From Rickettsiales bacterium (GTDB lineage: Bacteria > Bacteroidota > Bacteroidia > Cytophagales > Cyclobacteriaceae), in the NCBI GenBank assembly GCA_002729235.1, contig PBTY01000053.1, forward strand, positions 100,030 to 135,401: a stretch of DNA of 35,372 bases, given 5' to 3'. Shown one piece after another: positions 25,749-33,838 of this stretch. The notes below the pieces were generated by a model. The model saw nothing but the letters and a program-made list of their open reading frames with translations, was not told the DNA's origin and did no database searches. Made by a program: the position numbers and the translations under genes. How positions within the stretch are numbered: position 1 is the stretch's first letter; every line of letters starts with the position of its first letter.

Positions 25749-26615
25749 CTATTTGTAATAATTAATTGTTTCTAATATACCTTTCTCCAGTGTATATTGG
25801 GGATTCCATCCCAATTCACGAAGTTTTTCAATATTGGCTTTTGATTGCTCAAACTCTCCGCTGCGTTGCGGAAGTGCTCCCCAATTCAAAGTTGTTTTCG
25901 ATTCAGGAATTGATTTCATTATGATATTCATCAAATCTCGAATAGAATGTGAGGTGGAATTGCCAACTTCTAAATTATTCATCCCTGATTTAAATTGGTT
26001 CAAATTATCCAGAATAGTAGAGTATGCCGTGCAAGCATCTTTTACGTAAGTAAAATCTCTTTTCTGATTACCATCAGTTAAATCAATTTCCTTTTCATCA
26101 GAGACTATTTTTTTTATCATCGTAGGAACGAATTTATTTTCACCATCACGTGGCCCATATATGTGTTCCAATTTTAAGTTAATTATGACTTGATTGATAT
26201 AAGTTTTTAATGCCAACTCCAACAAATGTTTAGAATGAGTGTAATTTCCCAGATAAGCGTAAGACCTACTTCCTTTATTAAAGAAAGTGTCCGTGTTGAT
26301 AAAGGCAATCTTGGCATTTGATCTGGAAAGTTTATCTAAAATTTTCAATGGCCAGATTAAATTGATGTCCAATAAATCACTGAAACTTTTATCACGTCCA
26401 TAGTCTGTTGCTACATGTATGATAGCATCAAATGAGGAGGTGATGGTTTCAATTTCAGACGAAAGGGATAATTTTAATTGACCTAGAATAGGGGTAATAT
26501 TATCCAGTTTAGATTCTTTCCGTACGATTCCGGTAATTTGATGTCCACGGGTTAGTAGTTCTTCAGCCAAATGACTTCCCAGAAATCCAGTAATACCTGT
26601 AAGTAAAATGTTCAT
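25749..26615 (-). CDS. CDP-paratose/CDP-abequose synthase-like reductase
   Basis: 288 residues, a short-chain dehydrogenase: MNILLTGITGFLGSHLAEEL, then AIIHVATDYGR, INTDTFFNKGS with the catalytic Thr, and Y-T-H-S-K as Y-x-x-x-K. The length lies between Salmonella RfbS (paratose) and RfbJ (abequose), and the pattern KLEHIYGPRDGENKFVP fits that group. It stands between rfbG and rfbH, so it most likely reduces the 4-keto group of the rfbH product to give the final CDP-3,6-dideoxyhexose. Which epimer forms cannot be decided by eye. No tyvelose 2-epimerase is present. It overlaps rfbG by four bases. Confidence 0.75.
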   Translation of the reverse strand: MNILLTGITGFLGSHLAEELLTRGHQITGIVRKESKLDNITPILGQLKLSLSSEIETITSSFDAIIHVATDYGRDKSFSDLLDINLIWPLKILDKLSRSNAKIAFINTDTFFNKGSRSYAYLGNYTHSKHLLELALKTYINQVIINLKLEHIYGPRDGENKFVPTMIKKIVSDEKEIDLTDGNQKRDFTYVKDACTAYSTILDNLNQFKSGMNNLEVGNSTSHSIRDLMNIIMKSIPESKTTLNWGALPQRSGEFEQSKANIEKLRELGWNPQYTLEKGILETINYYK

Positions 26616-27697
26616 TTCAGATATTCGTCCAGATCTGTTTTAATTAGCTCAATCGTTGTTGCTCCGTCAACCTGATTTTTATACCAATTGAGGGTGTGAT
26701 GAATAGCTATTGTTGCACCCCATTTCGGTTTCCAGTTCAATTCCGCCATTGCTTTAGAAATATCCAACTTTAACAAGCCAGCTTCGTGAGGTTGATTGAT
26801 TTGTTTTGGAGTGGTAAATGTTCCAGCGCCCCAACATTTGATGGCGATTTTAACAAGACTTTCTACATCCAGATTATCATCAGCTTGAGGTCCAAGATTC
26901 CAGGCCTGCGCATATTTTACGGGATCCTTTACAAGCAATGCCCCCAGAAGTAAGTAACCCCCAAGTGGTTCGAGAACATGTTGCCATGGTCTGACGGCTT
27001 TAGGGCTTCTTACCACAATTGGTTGGTTGTCATTCAATGCCTTAACAATATCTGGAATGATTCGATCTTTGGCCCAGTCGCCACCACCTATCACGTTTCC
27101 AGCTCTTGCTACAGCGATCGACTTTTGGTGATTTTGGTAATCTTTTGTGTTGAAAAAAGAGTTTCGATAACTAGAAATGACTAACTCGGAGCAGGCTTTG
27201 CTAGCGCTGTATGGATCATAGCCACCCAATCTGTCAGTTTCTCTGTAAGGATGATGCCATTCTTTGTTCTCGTAGACCTTATCCGTAGTAATCATCACTC
27301 CAACACATGGTTTGTTTAACGCTCGAATGCCATCCAATAAATTTGCTGTGCCAATGGCATTTACTTCAAAGGTTTCGGATGGGGTCTCATAAGAGAGACG
27401 CACCAGTGGTTGTGCTGCCAGATGAAAAACAAAATCGGGTTGGAATTCCTTGATTTCTTGAGTCAATCTTTCCTTATCTCGGATGTCAGCTATGACAGAA
27501 TCACACATTAAATCCCCATTCATGCTGTTGTAAAGAGCTTCAGACTGTTGTGGATCCAAAGCATAGCCTTTTACTTCTGCACCTAATTCTTTGAGCCAGT
27601 AGAGTAACCAGGAGCCTTTAAAGCCAGTATGGCCAGTTAAAAAGACTTTTTTATCTCTGTAAGTAGATTGAAGTAAGTAGATCTGGTCTTTGGTCAT
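26612..27697 (-). CDS. rfbG: CDP-glucose 4,6-dehydratase
   Basis: 361 residues, as for Yersinia and Salmonella RfbG. VFLTGHTGFKGSWLLYWLKE has the NAD-binding glycines and the family-specific FKGSW. FHLAAQPLVRLSYE, MITTDKVYENKEW (catalytic Thr-Asp-Lys), GGYDPYSASKACSELV with Y-x-x-x-K, and ARAGNVIGGGDWAKDRIIPD are all diagnostic. It converts CDP-D-glucose from rfbF to CDP-4-keto-6-deoxy-D-glucose in the cytoplasm. The gap to rfbF is 36 bases. GC content returns here to that of the flanks. Confidence 0.96.
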   Translation of the reverse strand: MTKDQIYLLQSTYRDKKVFLTGHTGFKGSWLLYWLKELGAEVKGYALDPQQSEALYNSMNGDLMCDSVIADIRDKERLTQEIKEFQPDFVFHLAAQPLVRLSYETPSETFEVNAIGTANLLDGIRALNKPCVGVMITTDKVYENKEWHHPYRETDRLGGYDPYSASKACSELVISSYRNSFFNTKDYQNHQKSIAVARAGNVIGGGDWAKDRIIPDIVKALNDNQPIVVRSPKAVRPWQHVLEPLGGYLLLGALLVKDPVKYAQAWNLGPQADDNLDVESLVKIAIKCWGAGTFTTPKQINQPHEAGLLKLDISKAMAELNWKPKWGATIAIHHTLNWYKNQVDGATTIELIKTDLDEYLK

Positions 27698-27733
27698 TTA
27701 AGATGTTTAAAGGTTCTACAAGTAGGAGAGTGA

Positions 27734-28504
27734 TTACCACAGCTTCCAGGGAGCAGCCCCTGATTCCCAAAGTTTTTCTAATTCTTGCTTGTCACGGAGT
27801 GTATCCATTGGTTTCCAAAAACCTTCGTGCTTGAATGCTTTCATTTGACCATCTTTAGCAATTTGTTCCATGGGATCTCTTTCCCAAATAGAATCATCTG
27901 CCTCTATGTATTCGATGACTTCAGGTTGACAAACAAAGAAACCTCCATTGATCCAGGCTCCATCTCCTTTTGGTTTTTCCATAAAGGATTCAACCTCCAT
28001 TTCAGAATTAATATTTAATGCCCCAAAACGGCCGGAAGGTTGAACGGAGGTAACTGTCATCAATTTGCCATGATCTTTATGAAAATTAACTAAAGAATTA
28101 ATGTTAACATCTCCAACGCCATCACCATAGGTGAGGAGGAACGGTTCATTACCAATATAGTCTTTGACCCGCTTAATTCTGCCTCCAGTCATGCTATTGA
28201 TACCGGTATCTATCAAAGATACTTTCCAGGGTTCTGCTTGGGATTTATGGTATTCGAAGCTGTTTGCATTCATGTCTATAGTCACATCTGCTTGATGTAA
28301 AAAGTAGTTAGCGAAATACTCTTTAATGACATACCCCTTATAGCCAAGACAAATAATGAATTCCGTAAAACCAAAGCGGCTATAAATTTTCATGATGTGC
28401 CATAAGATTGGCTTTCCCCCAATTTCTACCATGGGTTTGGGTTTAAGTGAAGTTTCTTCAGATAATCGGGTACCTAAGCCTCCTGCCAATAAAACTACTT
28501 TCAT
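27734..28504 (-). CDS. rfbF: Glucose-1-phosphate cytidylyltransferase
   Basis: 256 residues, matching RfbF/DdhA. MKVVLLAGGLGTRLSEETSL and KPKPMVEIGGKPILWHIMK form the nucleotide-binding loop. LTYGDGVGDVNI has the metal-binding Asp. INGGFFVCQPEVIEYI and HEGFWKPMDTLRDK are family landmarks. It makes CDP-glucose from CTP and glucose-1-phosphate, the first step of the CDP-3,6-dideoxyhexose pathway completed by the next three genes. It starts 35 bases after wzc. Confidence 0.97.
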   Translation of the reverse strand: MKVVLLAGGLGTRLSEETSLKPKPMVEIGGKPILWHIMKIYSRFGFTEFIICLGYKGYVIKEYFANYFLHQADVTIDMNANSFEYHKSQAEPWKVSLIDTGINSMTGGRIKRVKDYIGNEPFLLTYGDGVGDVNINSLVNFHKDHGKLMTVTSVQPSGRFGALNINSEMEVESFMEKPKGDGAWINGGFFVCQPEVIEYIEADDSIWERDPMEQIAKDGQMKAFKHEGFWKPMDTLRDKQELEKLWESGAAPWKLW

Positions 28505-28539
28505 AAACTTAATTGATTGTGTACATAAAGGATGTGCTC

Positions 28540-30864
28540 CTAATCTTCGTAATATCCATATCGTTTACCATATCCATATCCATATTCCAATCTATTGGAT
28601 AACTTGGAGTAATCTAATCCATTGTATATGATTCCAATATTATTGATTAATTTTTTTTGTTGGATGTCGTTTAGAATCTCCAATGACTTGTTTGGGGTCA
28701 TTTTATGTCTGATAACAAAAAGAGTTACATCTGCGTGTGTTGCTATATCAAAGGCATCACTTACCAATCCTATTGGCGGGGTGTCTATAATGATGTATTC
28801 GTAACCTTGTTTTAATTCTTTGATTAATTGATGAAAGGCTGGTTTCAAAAAGACCTCATTGGGTATGGGTGGTGTCGGGCCTGATAGAATCAAATCAAGA
28901 TTATCCACTTCGGTTTGCAAAATAATATCCTTTGATTTATCTGGAGTTATTAAAAGATTACTTACTCCTACCTCATTACTGAACCCAAAGGAGTCATATA
29001 TATTAGGTTTCCTCAAATCAAGACCCAATAGAATGGTCTTATATCCTGATTTAGCCATCATTAGTGCAGTATTCATAGCCGAAAAAGTCTTACCATCACC
29101 AGAAGTGAAAGAGGTAAACATTATGGTTTTGGTTCCCTCAATACCATTCATAAGGTATTTAAGATTGGCTCGCATGTTTCTGAATCCTTCAGCGGTCTGA
29201 GATCGAGGATACTCATGAAGAATCAGCTCTGATTTCTTATGACTTAAGGCGATATTAGATAAAATAGGCACAGTTGTTCTCTTAGAAACGTCCTGAGAAC
29301 TTTGAATGGTAGTAGTCAGGAAGTCTCTAATCAATAGGAAACCGAGTGGTATGGCTACAGCAAGACCAAAAGCCATCATGTAGTTTTTTCCTTTTTGAGG
29401 TTTGGTCTTTGCGATCAGCATAGGTGGATCTAATACTTCGGATGATGGTGTGGTGCTTGCTTTAGCAATCCCGGCCTCTGCTTTTTTCTGCAAGAGGTAC
29501 ACATACAAGTCATCGTTGAGAGTAAACTGCCTTTGTATGTTGATTAATTTTCGTTCACTTCCTGGTAGTTTGTTTAGTTCAATTTCGGTTTGTTTGATTC
29601 TGTTTTTGAGGTTTCTTTGAGCAATTTCCGTTGTACTGATCAAGTTTCTAACGGTTTCGATCATACCTGAAACCAATGTTTCTACCTGCTTCTTGAGAGA
29701 TTTTATTTGTGGATTTATTTCAGAGGCGAATGATTCAGATACGGATAATTCAGCTCTCAATGCATTTAGCTGGGATATTAGATTACTTAAAGAAGGGTCC
29801 GCTATACTTGCAATGGATGGGCTGACCAGATTTGCATCTTGTTTTGGACTGTTGAGGTACTGCAATAAATAGTTGTAGTATTCAAGCTGCAAGTCTGTTG
29901 ATTGAGCTTCTTTCTCAAGTTCTTGTAAATTTAAATAGATTGTCTGCCCTTCCTGGCTGATATCTATAATGTTGTTTTTAGCTCTGAAATTTTCCATTTC
30001 AGACTCTGTTTCAAACAATGATTCCTGGGTTTTAGACAATTGTTCATCAATAAACTCTAGAGTTCTTACAGCAGCTTCATTTTTCAACTGGAGGTCCCTA
30101 TTGCTGTAGGTGTTCATTAACAAGGAGATAATTTGTATTGCAATTTCTGGATTAGTGGTGCTCATCCCAATATTGATAATGCTAGTCTCTCGATCTGATT
30201 GGGAAAGTTGAATTTGGCTTCTTAAAACATTGGTGACATCTTGCGGTTGATTCAATACTATCTTGAAGATTTGACCGATGTTTTCGGTATTGAATGTTTT
30301 GGAAAGATGGACCGTGAATGATGCATTTGGAAGTAGTACTAGTTCTCCAAAATTGGCTATGGTTTTATCTTCACTATCGATGGATAAATCAACTTCAAAA
30401 GTTGAGGTATCAATTATCTTAACAAAGATTTCTGCAAAATATAAACTGTCAGGGGCAGTGCTTAATTTGAAAATTATAGGAGAGGCTTTCTTGTCAATTT
30501 CAGAATCCTTGAATCGTCCAGTTTTGAATATTCGAATGTAGAGCTCTAGTGAGTCGACCACACGTTTAGTAAGGGAATGTGAACGCATGATGGCAATCTC
30601 ATTATTTAAATTGACCGCACTATTGAAGATGTCCAGTTCCTTTAAAACTTCTCCTGTTGGATTAGATTCCTGATCTTTTATTAGGAGGGTACCACTTACA
30701 GAATACTGAGGGATTGTATAACGATTAACTAAATAAGCTCCTGCCAGGCATAGAATAACCGAAATTAGGTAAAATTTCCAGTACTGAAATGACAGAAATA
30801 AATAGTGTTTGATCGGTGATTCACCATCAGACTCATCTAATAGATACTGTTGATTCTGATCCAA
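28540..30864 (-). CDS. wzc: Wzc-like polysaccharide co-polymerase and tyrosine autokinase
   Basis: 774 residues. An N-terminal Wzz domain has one membrane segment near 30-50 and a second around 490-515 (MMAFGLAVAIPLGFLLI). A long periplasmic coiled-coil region lies between them. The cytoplasmic BY-kinase domain has Walker A TSGDGKT (587-593), Walker A' ILLGLDLRKP, and Walker B YIIIDTPP (near 694). The C-terminus is a tyrosine cluster, seven Tyr in the last 25 residues, in GYGYGKRYGYYED. In the family, cycles of Tyr phosphorylation control chain length and export through Wza. The Wza gene lies two bases upstream. A Wzb phosphatase gene was not found. Confidence 0.95.
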   Translation of the reverse strand: MDQNQQYLLDESDGESPIKHYLFLSFQYWKFYLISVILCLAGAYLVNRYTIPQYSVSGTLLIKDQESNPTGEVLKELDIFNSAVNLNNEIAIMRSHSLTKRVVDSLELYIRIFKTGRFKDSEIDKKASPIIFKLSTAPDSLYFAEIFVKIIDTSTFEVDLSIDSEDKTIANFGELVLLPNASFTVHLSKTFNTENIGQIFKIVLNQPQDVTNVLRSQIQLSQSDRETSIINIGMSTTNPEIAIQIISLLMNTYSNRDLQLKNEAAVRTLEFIDEQLSKTQESLFETESEMENFRAKNNIIDISQEGQTIYLNLQELEKEAQSTDLQLEYYNYLLQYLNSPKQDANLVSPSIASIADPSLSNLISQLNALRAELSVSESFASEINPQIKSLKKQVETLVSGMIETVRNLISTTEIAQRNLKNRIKQTEIELNKLPGSERKLINIQRQFTLNDDLYVYLLQKKAEAGIAKASTTPSSEVLDPPMLIAKTKPQKGKNYMMAFGLAVAIPLGFLLIRDFLTTTIQSSQDVSKRTTVPILSNIALSHKKSELILHEYPRSQTAEGFRNMRANLKYLMNGIEGTKTIMFTSFTSGDGKTFSAMNTALMMAKSGYKTILLGLDLRKPNIYDSFGFSNEVGVSNLLITPDKSKDIILQTEVDNLDLILSGPTPPIPNEVFLKPAFHQLIKELKQGYEYIIIDTPPIGLVSDAFDIATHADVTLFVIRHKMTPNKSLEILNDIQQKKLINNIGIIYNGLDYSKLSNRLEYGYGYGKRYGYYED

Positions 30865-30866
30865 GG

Positions 30867-31658
30867 CTATAATCTGTTAATGGTTAGAAAGAGTACTAAT
30901 GCGCTGGATACTAATGACAGAATGGTTGCTGTGGTTTGAAAACCGGTGACACCAACACCAAGCTGTCTGACAGGTAGGGGTTGAGCGTACAATTGATCGC
31001 CGGGCTGGATGAAATAGAAAGGAGAAGTTAGGATTTTTTCATCCGTCAGATCTATTTCGTGACGTTTGATTCCCTCCGGGTACTTTCGAATTAGGGTTAT
31101 TGCCATACGGTCTGCTAAAATGGTTAAATCCCCTGCATTGGCAATTGCTTCGAAAATAGTTAACGAAGATTGTCGAAGCCATTTTTGACCAGGCTCATTG
31201 AATTCACCAATGGCGGTATAGTTAATACCCCCTAGTCTAATTAATACATAAGGCTCTGAAATGAATCGAGATATTTCCTTTTCTATTTTTTGTTGGGTTT
31301 CTTCGAGCGTCAACCCAACAACAGCAACGAAACCTACATAAGGTAATTCAACATCGCCTTTTTCATTAATTTGGTAGCCCGTTAAAAAGTTTTGATCTCC
31401 AGAAGATGCACCTCCGGCATTGCCAATGATAACAGGCTGAAAAATTTGTGTTAACTGAGGATCCGTAGATCTAAGATCTAGACTTATGATGTCACCTACC
31501 ATCAAGTGGTATTCATTTCTGGTGACCTCAATTAATGAGTCAAGAATTAGGGGTGATTGCTCAGAAGGTTGCATGTAAACAACCTTCTTATTAGATATGC
31601 ATGACTGCCCTACAATAGCTAAAAGTATTATGCCCCAAAGAGCAAGCTTTATCCTCAT
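30867..31658 (-). CDS. wza: Wza-like polysaccharide export lipoprotein
   Basis: 263 residues, smaller than E. coli Wza (379), as is usual in Bacteroidota. The signal peptide ends at a lipobox with Cys20 (IVGQSC). The Poly_export domain follows (YHLMVGDIISLDLR, NEKGDVELPYVGFVAVVGLT), then an SLBB-like segment (YTAIGEFNEPGQKW...TIFEAIANAGD). The C-terminus ends in a hydrophobic stretch, ATILSLVSSALVLFLTI, rather than Wza's amphipathic pore helix, so it may anchor in or cross a membrane differently. It forms the outer-membrane or periplasmic part of the export channel with Wzc, whose gene starts two bases downstream. Confidence 0.93.
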   Translation of the reverse strand: MRIKLALWGIILLAIVGQSCISNKKVVYMQPSEQSPLILDSLIEVTRNEYHLMVGDIISLDLRSTDPQLTQIFQPVIIGNAGGASSGDQNFLTGYQINEKGDVELPYVGFVAVVGLTLEETQQKIEKEISRFISEPYVLIRLGGINYTAIGEFNEPGQKWLRQSSLTIFEAIANAGDLTILADRMAITLIRKYPEGIKRHEIDLTDEKILTSPFYFIQPGDQLYAQPLPVRQLGVGVTGFQTTATILSLVSSALVLFLTINRL

Positions 31659-31700
31659 AGTAATGCGGCGAATGAATTTGGTGGAAAATACGGCGATTAA

Positions 31701-32474
31701 TTATCTCCTCTTTGCTCTGTTACTTCTAAATAGCCTGGAGAACAATCCTCCGCGATGGTACGGTTTGGAATGATAGGTTCTTCTTCTGCCGTAGGAGCTA
31801 CCACTATGTCTCGCTACACTATACAATGGATATGATACCGTTAGAAAGGCTTTAGGCCCTTTGAAGGATACTGATTCCTGACCCTCCGTACCGTTACCGT
31901 AGATGTACGTTTGTAAGTATTCTCCAAAAACGTATTGTCCTTCCACTCCAACCGTCACTGGTCCGACAGGTACCTGGATTCCTGCTAAGCCATGGTAGGT
32001 GAGTGTTGCACCCGTATTTTTTTGAGCAGATCCAGTGTCCGTAGAGTATTTGATAAATAGCAGGCTGTATCCTCCGCCTCCTCCCATGTAGAAGTTGGGA
32101 CTAAATCCTCCAGAGAATTTTCGGGATCCACTACCAACCGTGTAGTTGATTAATAATTCGGCATTGAATGGCATGATGCCCAAAGATTGGTACTCATTCC
32201 ATTCACTGGTAATCACCTGGGTGCCTTTGATGTGATTGTAGCCCACACCTAGTCGGACACCAACTATTGTGTTCAGAGCTATAGTACCAGTGAATTGGCC
32301 TGACAGTCCTTGATTGAAGTCATAGTTGAATTGCTCAGTGTAGTAATCCATGGAAGGCCAAAAAGCCCCTAGTCCAACACCAAATTCTTTTAATGAGGGA
32401 CCTCTGCTGTATCGGCTTTGACTAAATGCGCTTACAGTTAGAGATAGAAATGCAATGACAAGTAGTTTTTTCAT
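31701..32474 (-). CDS. Small outer-membrane beta-barrel protein with a basic C-terminal tail
   Basis: ATG 32474 is preferred (MKKLLVIAFLSLTVSAFSQS, a clean signal peptide); ATG 32489 would add five residues. The mature protein has alternating, glycine- and aromatic-rich strands (FGVGLGAFWPSMDYY, VGVRLGVGYNHIKG, FYMGGGGGYSLLFIKY, PVTVGVEGQYVFGEYL), which suggests an eight-stranded barrel of the OmpX/OmpW size class. It does not end in an aromatic residue but in a 30-residue tail rich in Arg, His and Lys (RRRTYHSKPYHRGG...SNRAKRR). I do not recognise a specific family. Its position between a lipoprotein and wza suggests a role in anchoring or exporting the anionic polysaccharide, which is inference. 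Confidence 0.75.
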   Translation of the reverse strand: MKKLLVIAFLSLTVSAFSQSRYSRGPSLKEFGVGLGAFWPSMDYYTEQFNYDFNQGLSGQFTGTIALNTIVGVRLGVGYNHIKGTQVITSEWNEYQSLGIMPFNAELLINYTVGSGSRKFSGGFSPNFYMGGGGGYSLLFIKYSTDTGSAQKNTGATLTYHGLAGIQVPVGPVTVGVEGQYVFGEYLQTYIYGNGTEGQESVSFKGPKAFLTVSYPLYSVARHSGSSYGRRRTYHSKPYHRGGLFSRLFRSNRAKRR

Positions 32475-32505
32475 AATAGTTTGGCTCATTTAGCAGGTTA
32501 ATGGA

Positions 32506-33648
32506 TCAGCCTCCAGAATCATGACACTCCGTACTCGTGTAAGTAACGGTGTAGCATTCTGAACACAGTGGGATGTTGCTTCTCTGTTCTAATAACGTAC
32601 CAGACAAAGTTTCCAATCTATAGTTAATGGTAAATGCCGTTGCTGTTCCTGTTAAAGTAAAGAAAGCAATTGGCTCTTTAACTACTGTTCCATTAATAGT
32701 AACCGTTTGATATGAAGAAGGTATTTGCAACAAATTAGCCACTATAGGCCCATAAGTTCCGCTAAAGGTAAATGACTCATCTAACCCTTCTCCACAACTT
32801 GATGTGAAACCTTGACTTCTTGTTGCGTTTGTAATCGTTAATCTCATATCCAGTACAACTGTCCAGGTAGAGAAGTGCGAGATCTGCGTGGTTCCGGTTT
32901 GACCATCAGCACTTAGATTGACCGGTTGTGTTTCACCATCCTCATATTCGAAAACAACCAATGCACCACTATTAACTGCCGATTGAGGTAAACCCAACGG
33001 CATATCAATGGTAATCGGTGTATTGAACGTCAAACCATCCGGCTCAAAGTGAAACTGGACACCCCGCATACCATTGGAAGAAGTAGTTCCATCCGATGGA
33101 GTAGGGGTGACGCTAATGCTTGTGCTTCCAGATCCAGAGATAGCACCTGGAGGAATGGTAATTGTTGTTGGTAATGAGCCCAATCCACCGGCTCCTGTAC
33201 CCATGGCAGGAACATTGATTGACCCACCTGCTGCATTGTCGATGGACACAGGGGCGTTTTTAGTGGTTAGATAGAAATCTGTTCCAACAGCATAATCCGC
33301 CGAATTATCGGCAGGAACATTGGTGACAATTTCTTTGGTTTGCCCAATATGTGTTCCGGCATCTGTACTGATCGTAATGGAGTACGTACCTGATGTAATT
33401 GGATCGATGATAAATTCCGCTTCGCTTCCTGATTCTGTGGATGTAGATCCATCAGGTGCAGTGATGCTTACTGTATAGGATGGTAATGTAGAGCCATCAG
33501 TTGTGGCTACAGCCAATGAGATGTACTGATTACCACTAGGTAGTGGAGGGGTATCTCTGTCGATACCGCCGATCGTTCGTTTGCAGGCAATGAAGATTAT
33601 CAATGCTGCAATACTTATAATAAAAGCCGATTGCCTGATGAAATTCAT
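32506..33648 (-). CDS. Putative surface lipoprotein with Ig-like and ZU5-like regions
   Basis: 380 residues from ATG 33648; ATG 33666 would add six. The N-terminus ends in a lipobox-like IIFIAC (Cys22), so a lipoprotein is likely. An Ig-like or carboxypeptidase-regulatory-like domain follows (SYTVSITAPDGS to YSITISTDAG). Next comes a region with TTITIPPGAISGSGSTSISV and GVQFHFEPDGLTFNTPITI, which resembles ZU5-type modules of bacterial surface proteins. The last part has cysteines in SSCGEGLDE and CSECYTVTYTSTEC, which could form disulphides outside the cytoplasm. No enzyme motif was seen. It is the second gene of the export end of the locus, with a 190-base gap upstream and 31 bases downstream. 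The specific function is unknown. Confidence 0.7.
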   Translation of the reverse strand: MNFIRQSAFIISIAALIIFIACKRTIGGIDRDTPPLPSGNQYISLAVATTDGSTLPSYTVSITAPDGSTSTESGSEAEFIIDPITSGTYSITISTDAGTHIGQTKEIVTNVPADNSADYAVGTDFYLTTKNAPVSIDNAAGGSINVPAMGTGAGGLGSLPTTITIPPGAISGSGSTSISVTPTPSDGTTSSNGMRGVQFHFEPDGLTFNTPITIDMPLGLPQSAVNSGALVVFEYEDGETQPVNLSADGQTGTTQISHFSTWTVVLDMRLTITNATRSQGFTSSCGEGLDESFTFSGTYGPIVANLLQIPSSYQTVTINGTVVKEPIAFFTLTGTATAFTINYRLETLSGTLLEQRSNIPLCSECYTVTYTSTECHDSGG

Positions 33649-33838
33649 GGCGGAGTTTGGTTTCATGTAATCACTTCAGCATTACACACTTGTGCAATTA
33701 AGTTAGTAAAGGTACGGATAAATATTGGTTCTCCTTCACTTTCAAACAATTAACCAGTAAAAATCTGGCTAAAATTATCATCCTACTAAAATAATAAAAG
33801 AAATGATTGATTGCTTATGAAATTTGCAATTTATTGTC

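Noticed and set aside
28859-29200. 113-codon plus-strand open frame inside wzc
   Set aside because: Antisense shadow of the kinase domain. The same holds for the other plus-strand frames inside the minus-strand genes.
33667-33838. Promoter upstream of the lipoprotein gene (TTG then TATTTATC)
   Set aside because: Two mismatches in the -7 box and poor spacing (18 or 22 bases); not enough to call.
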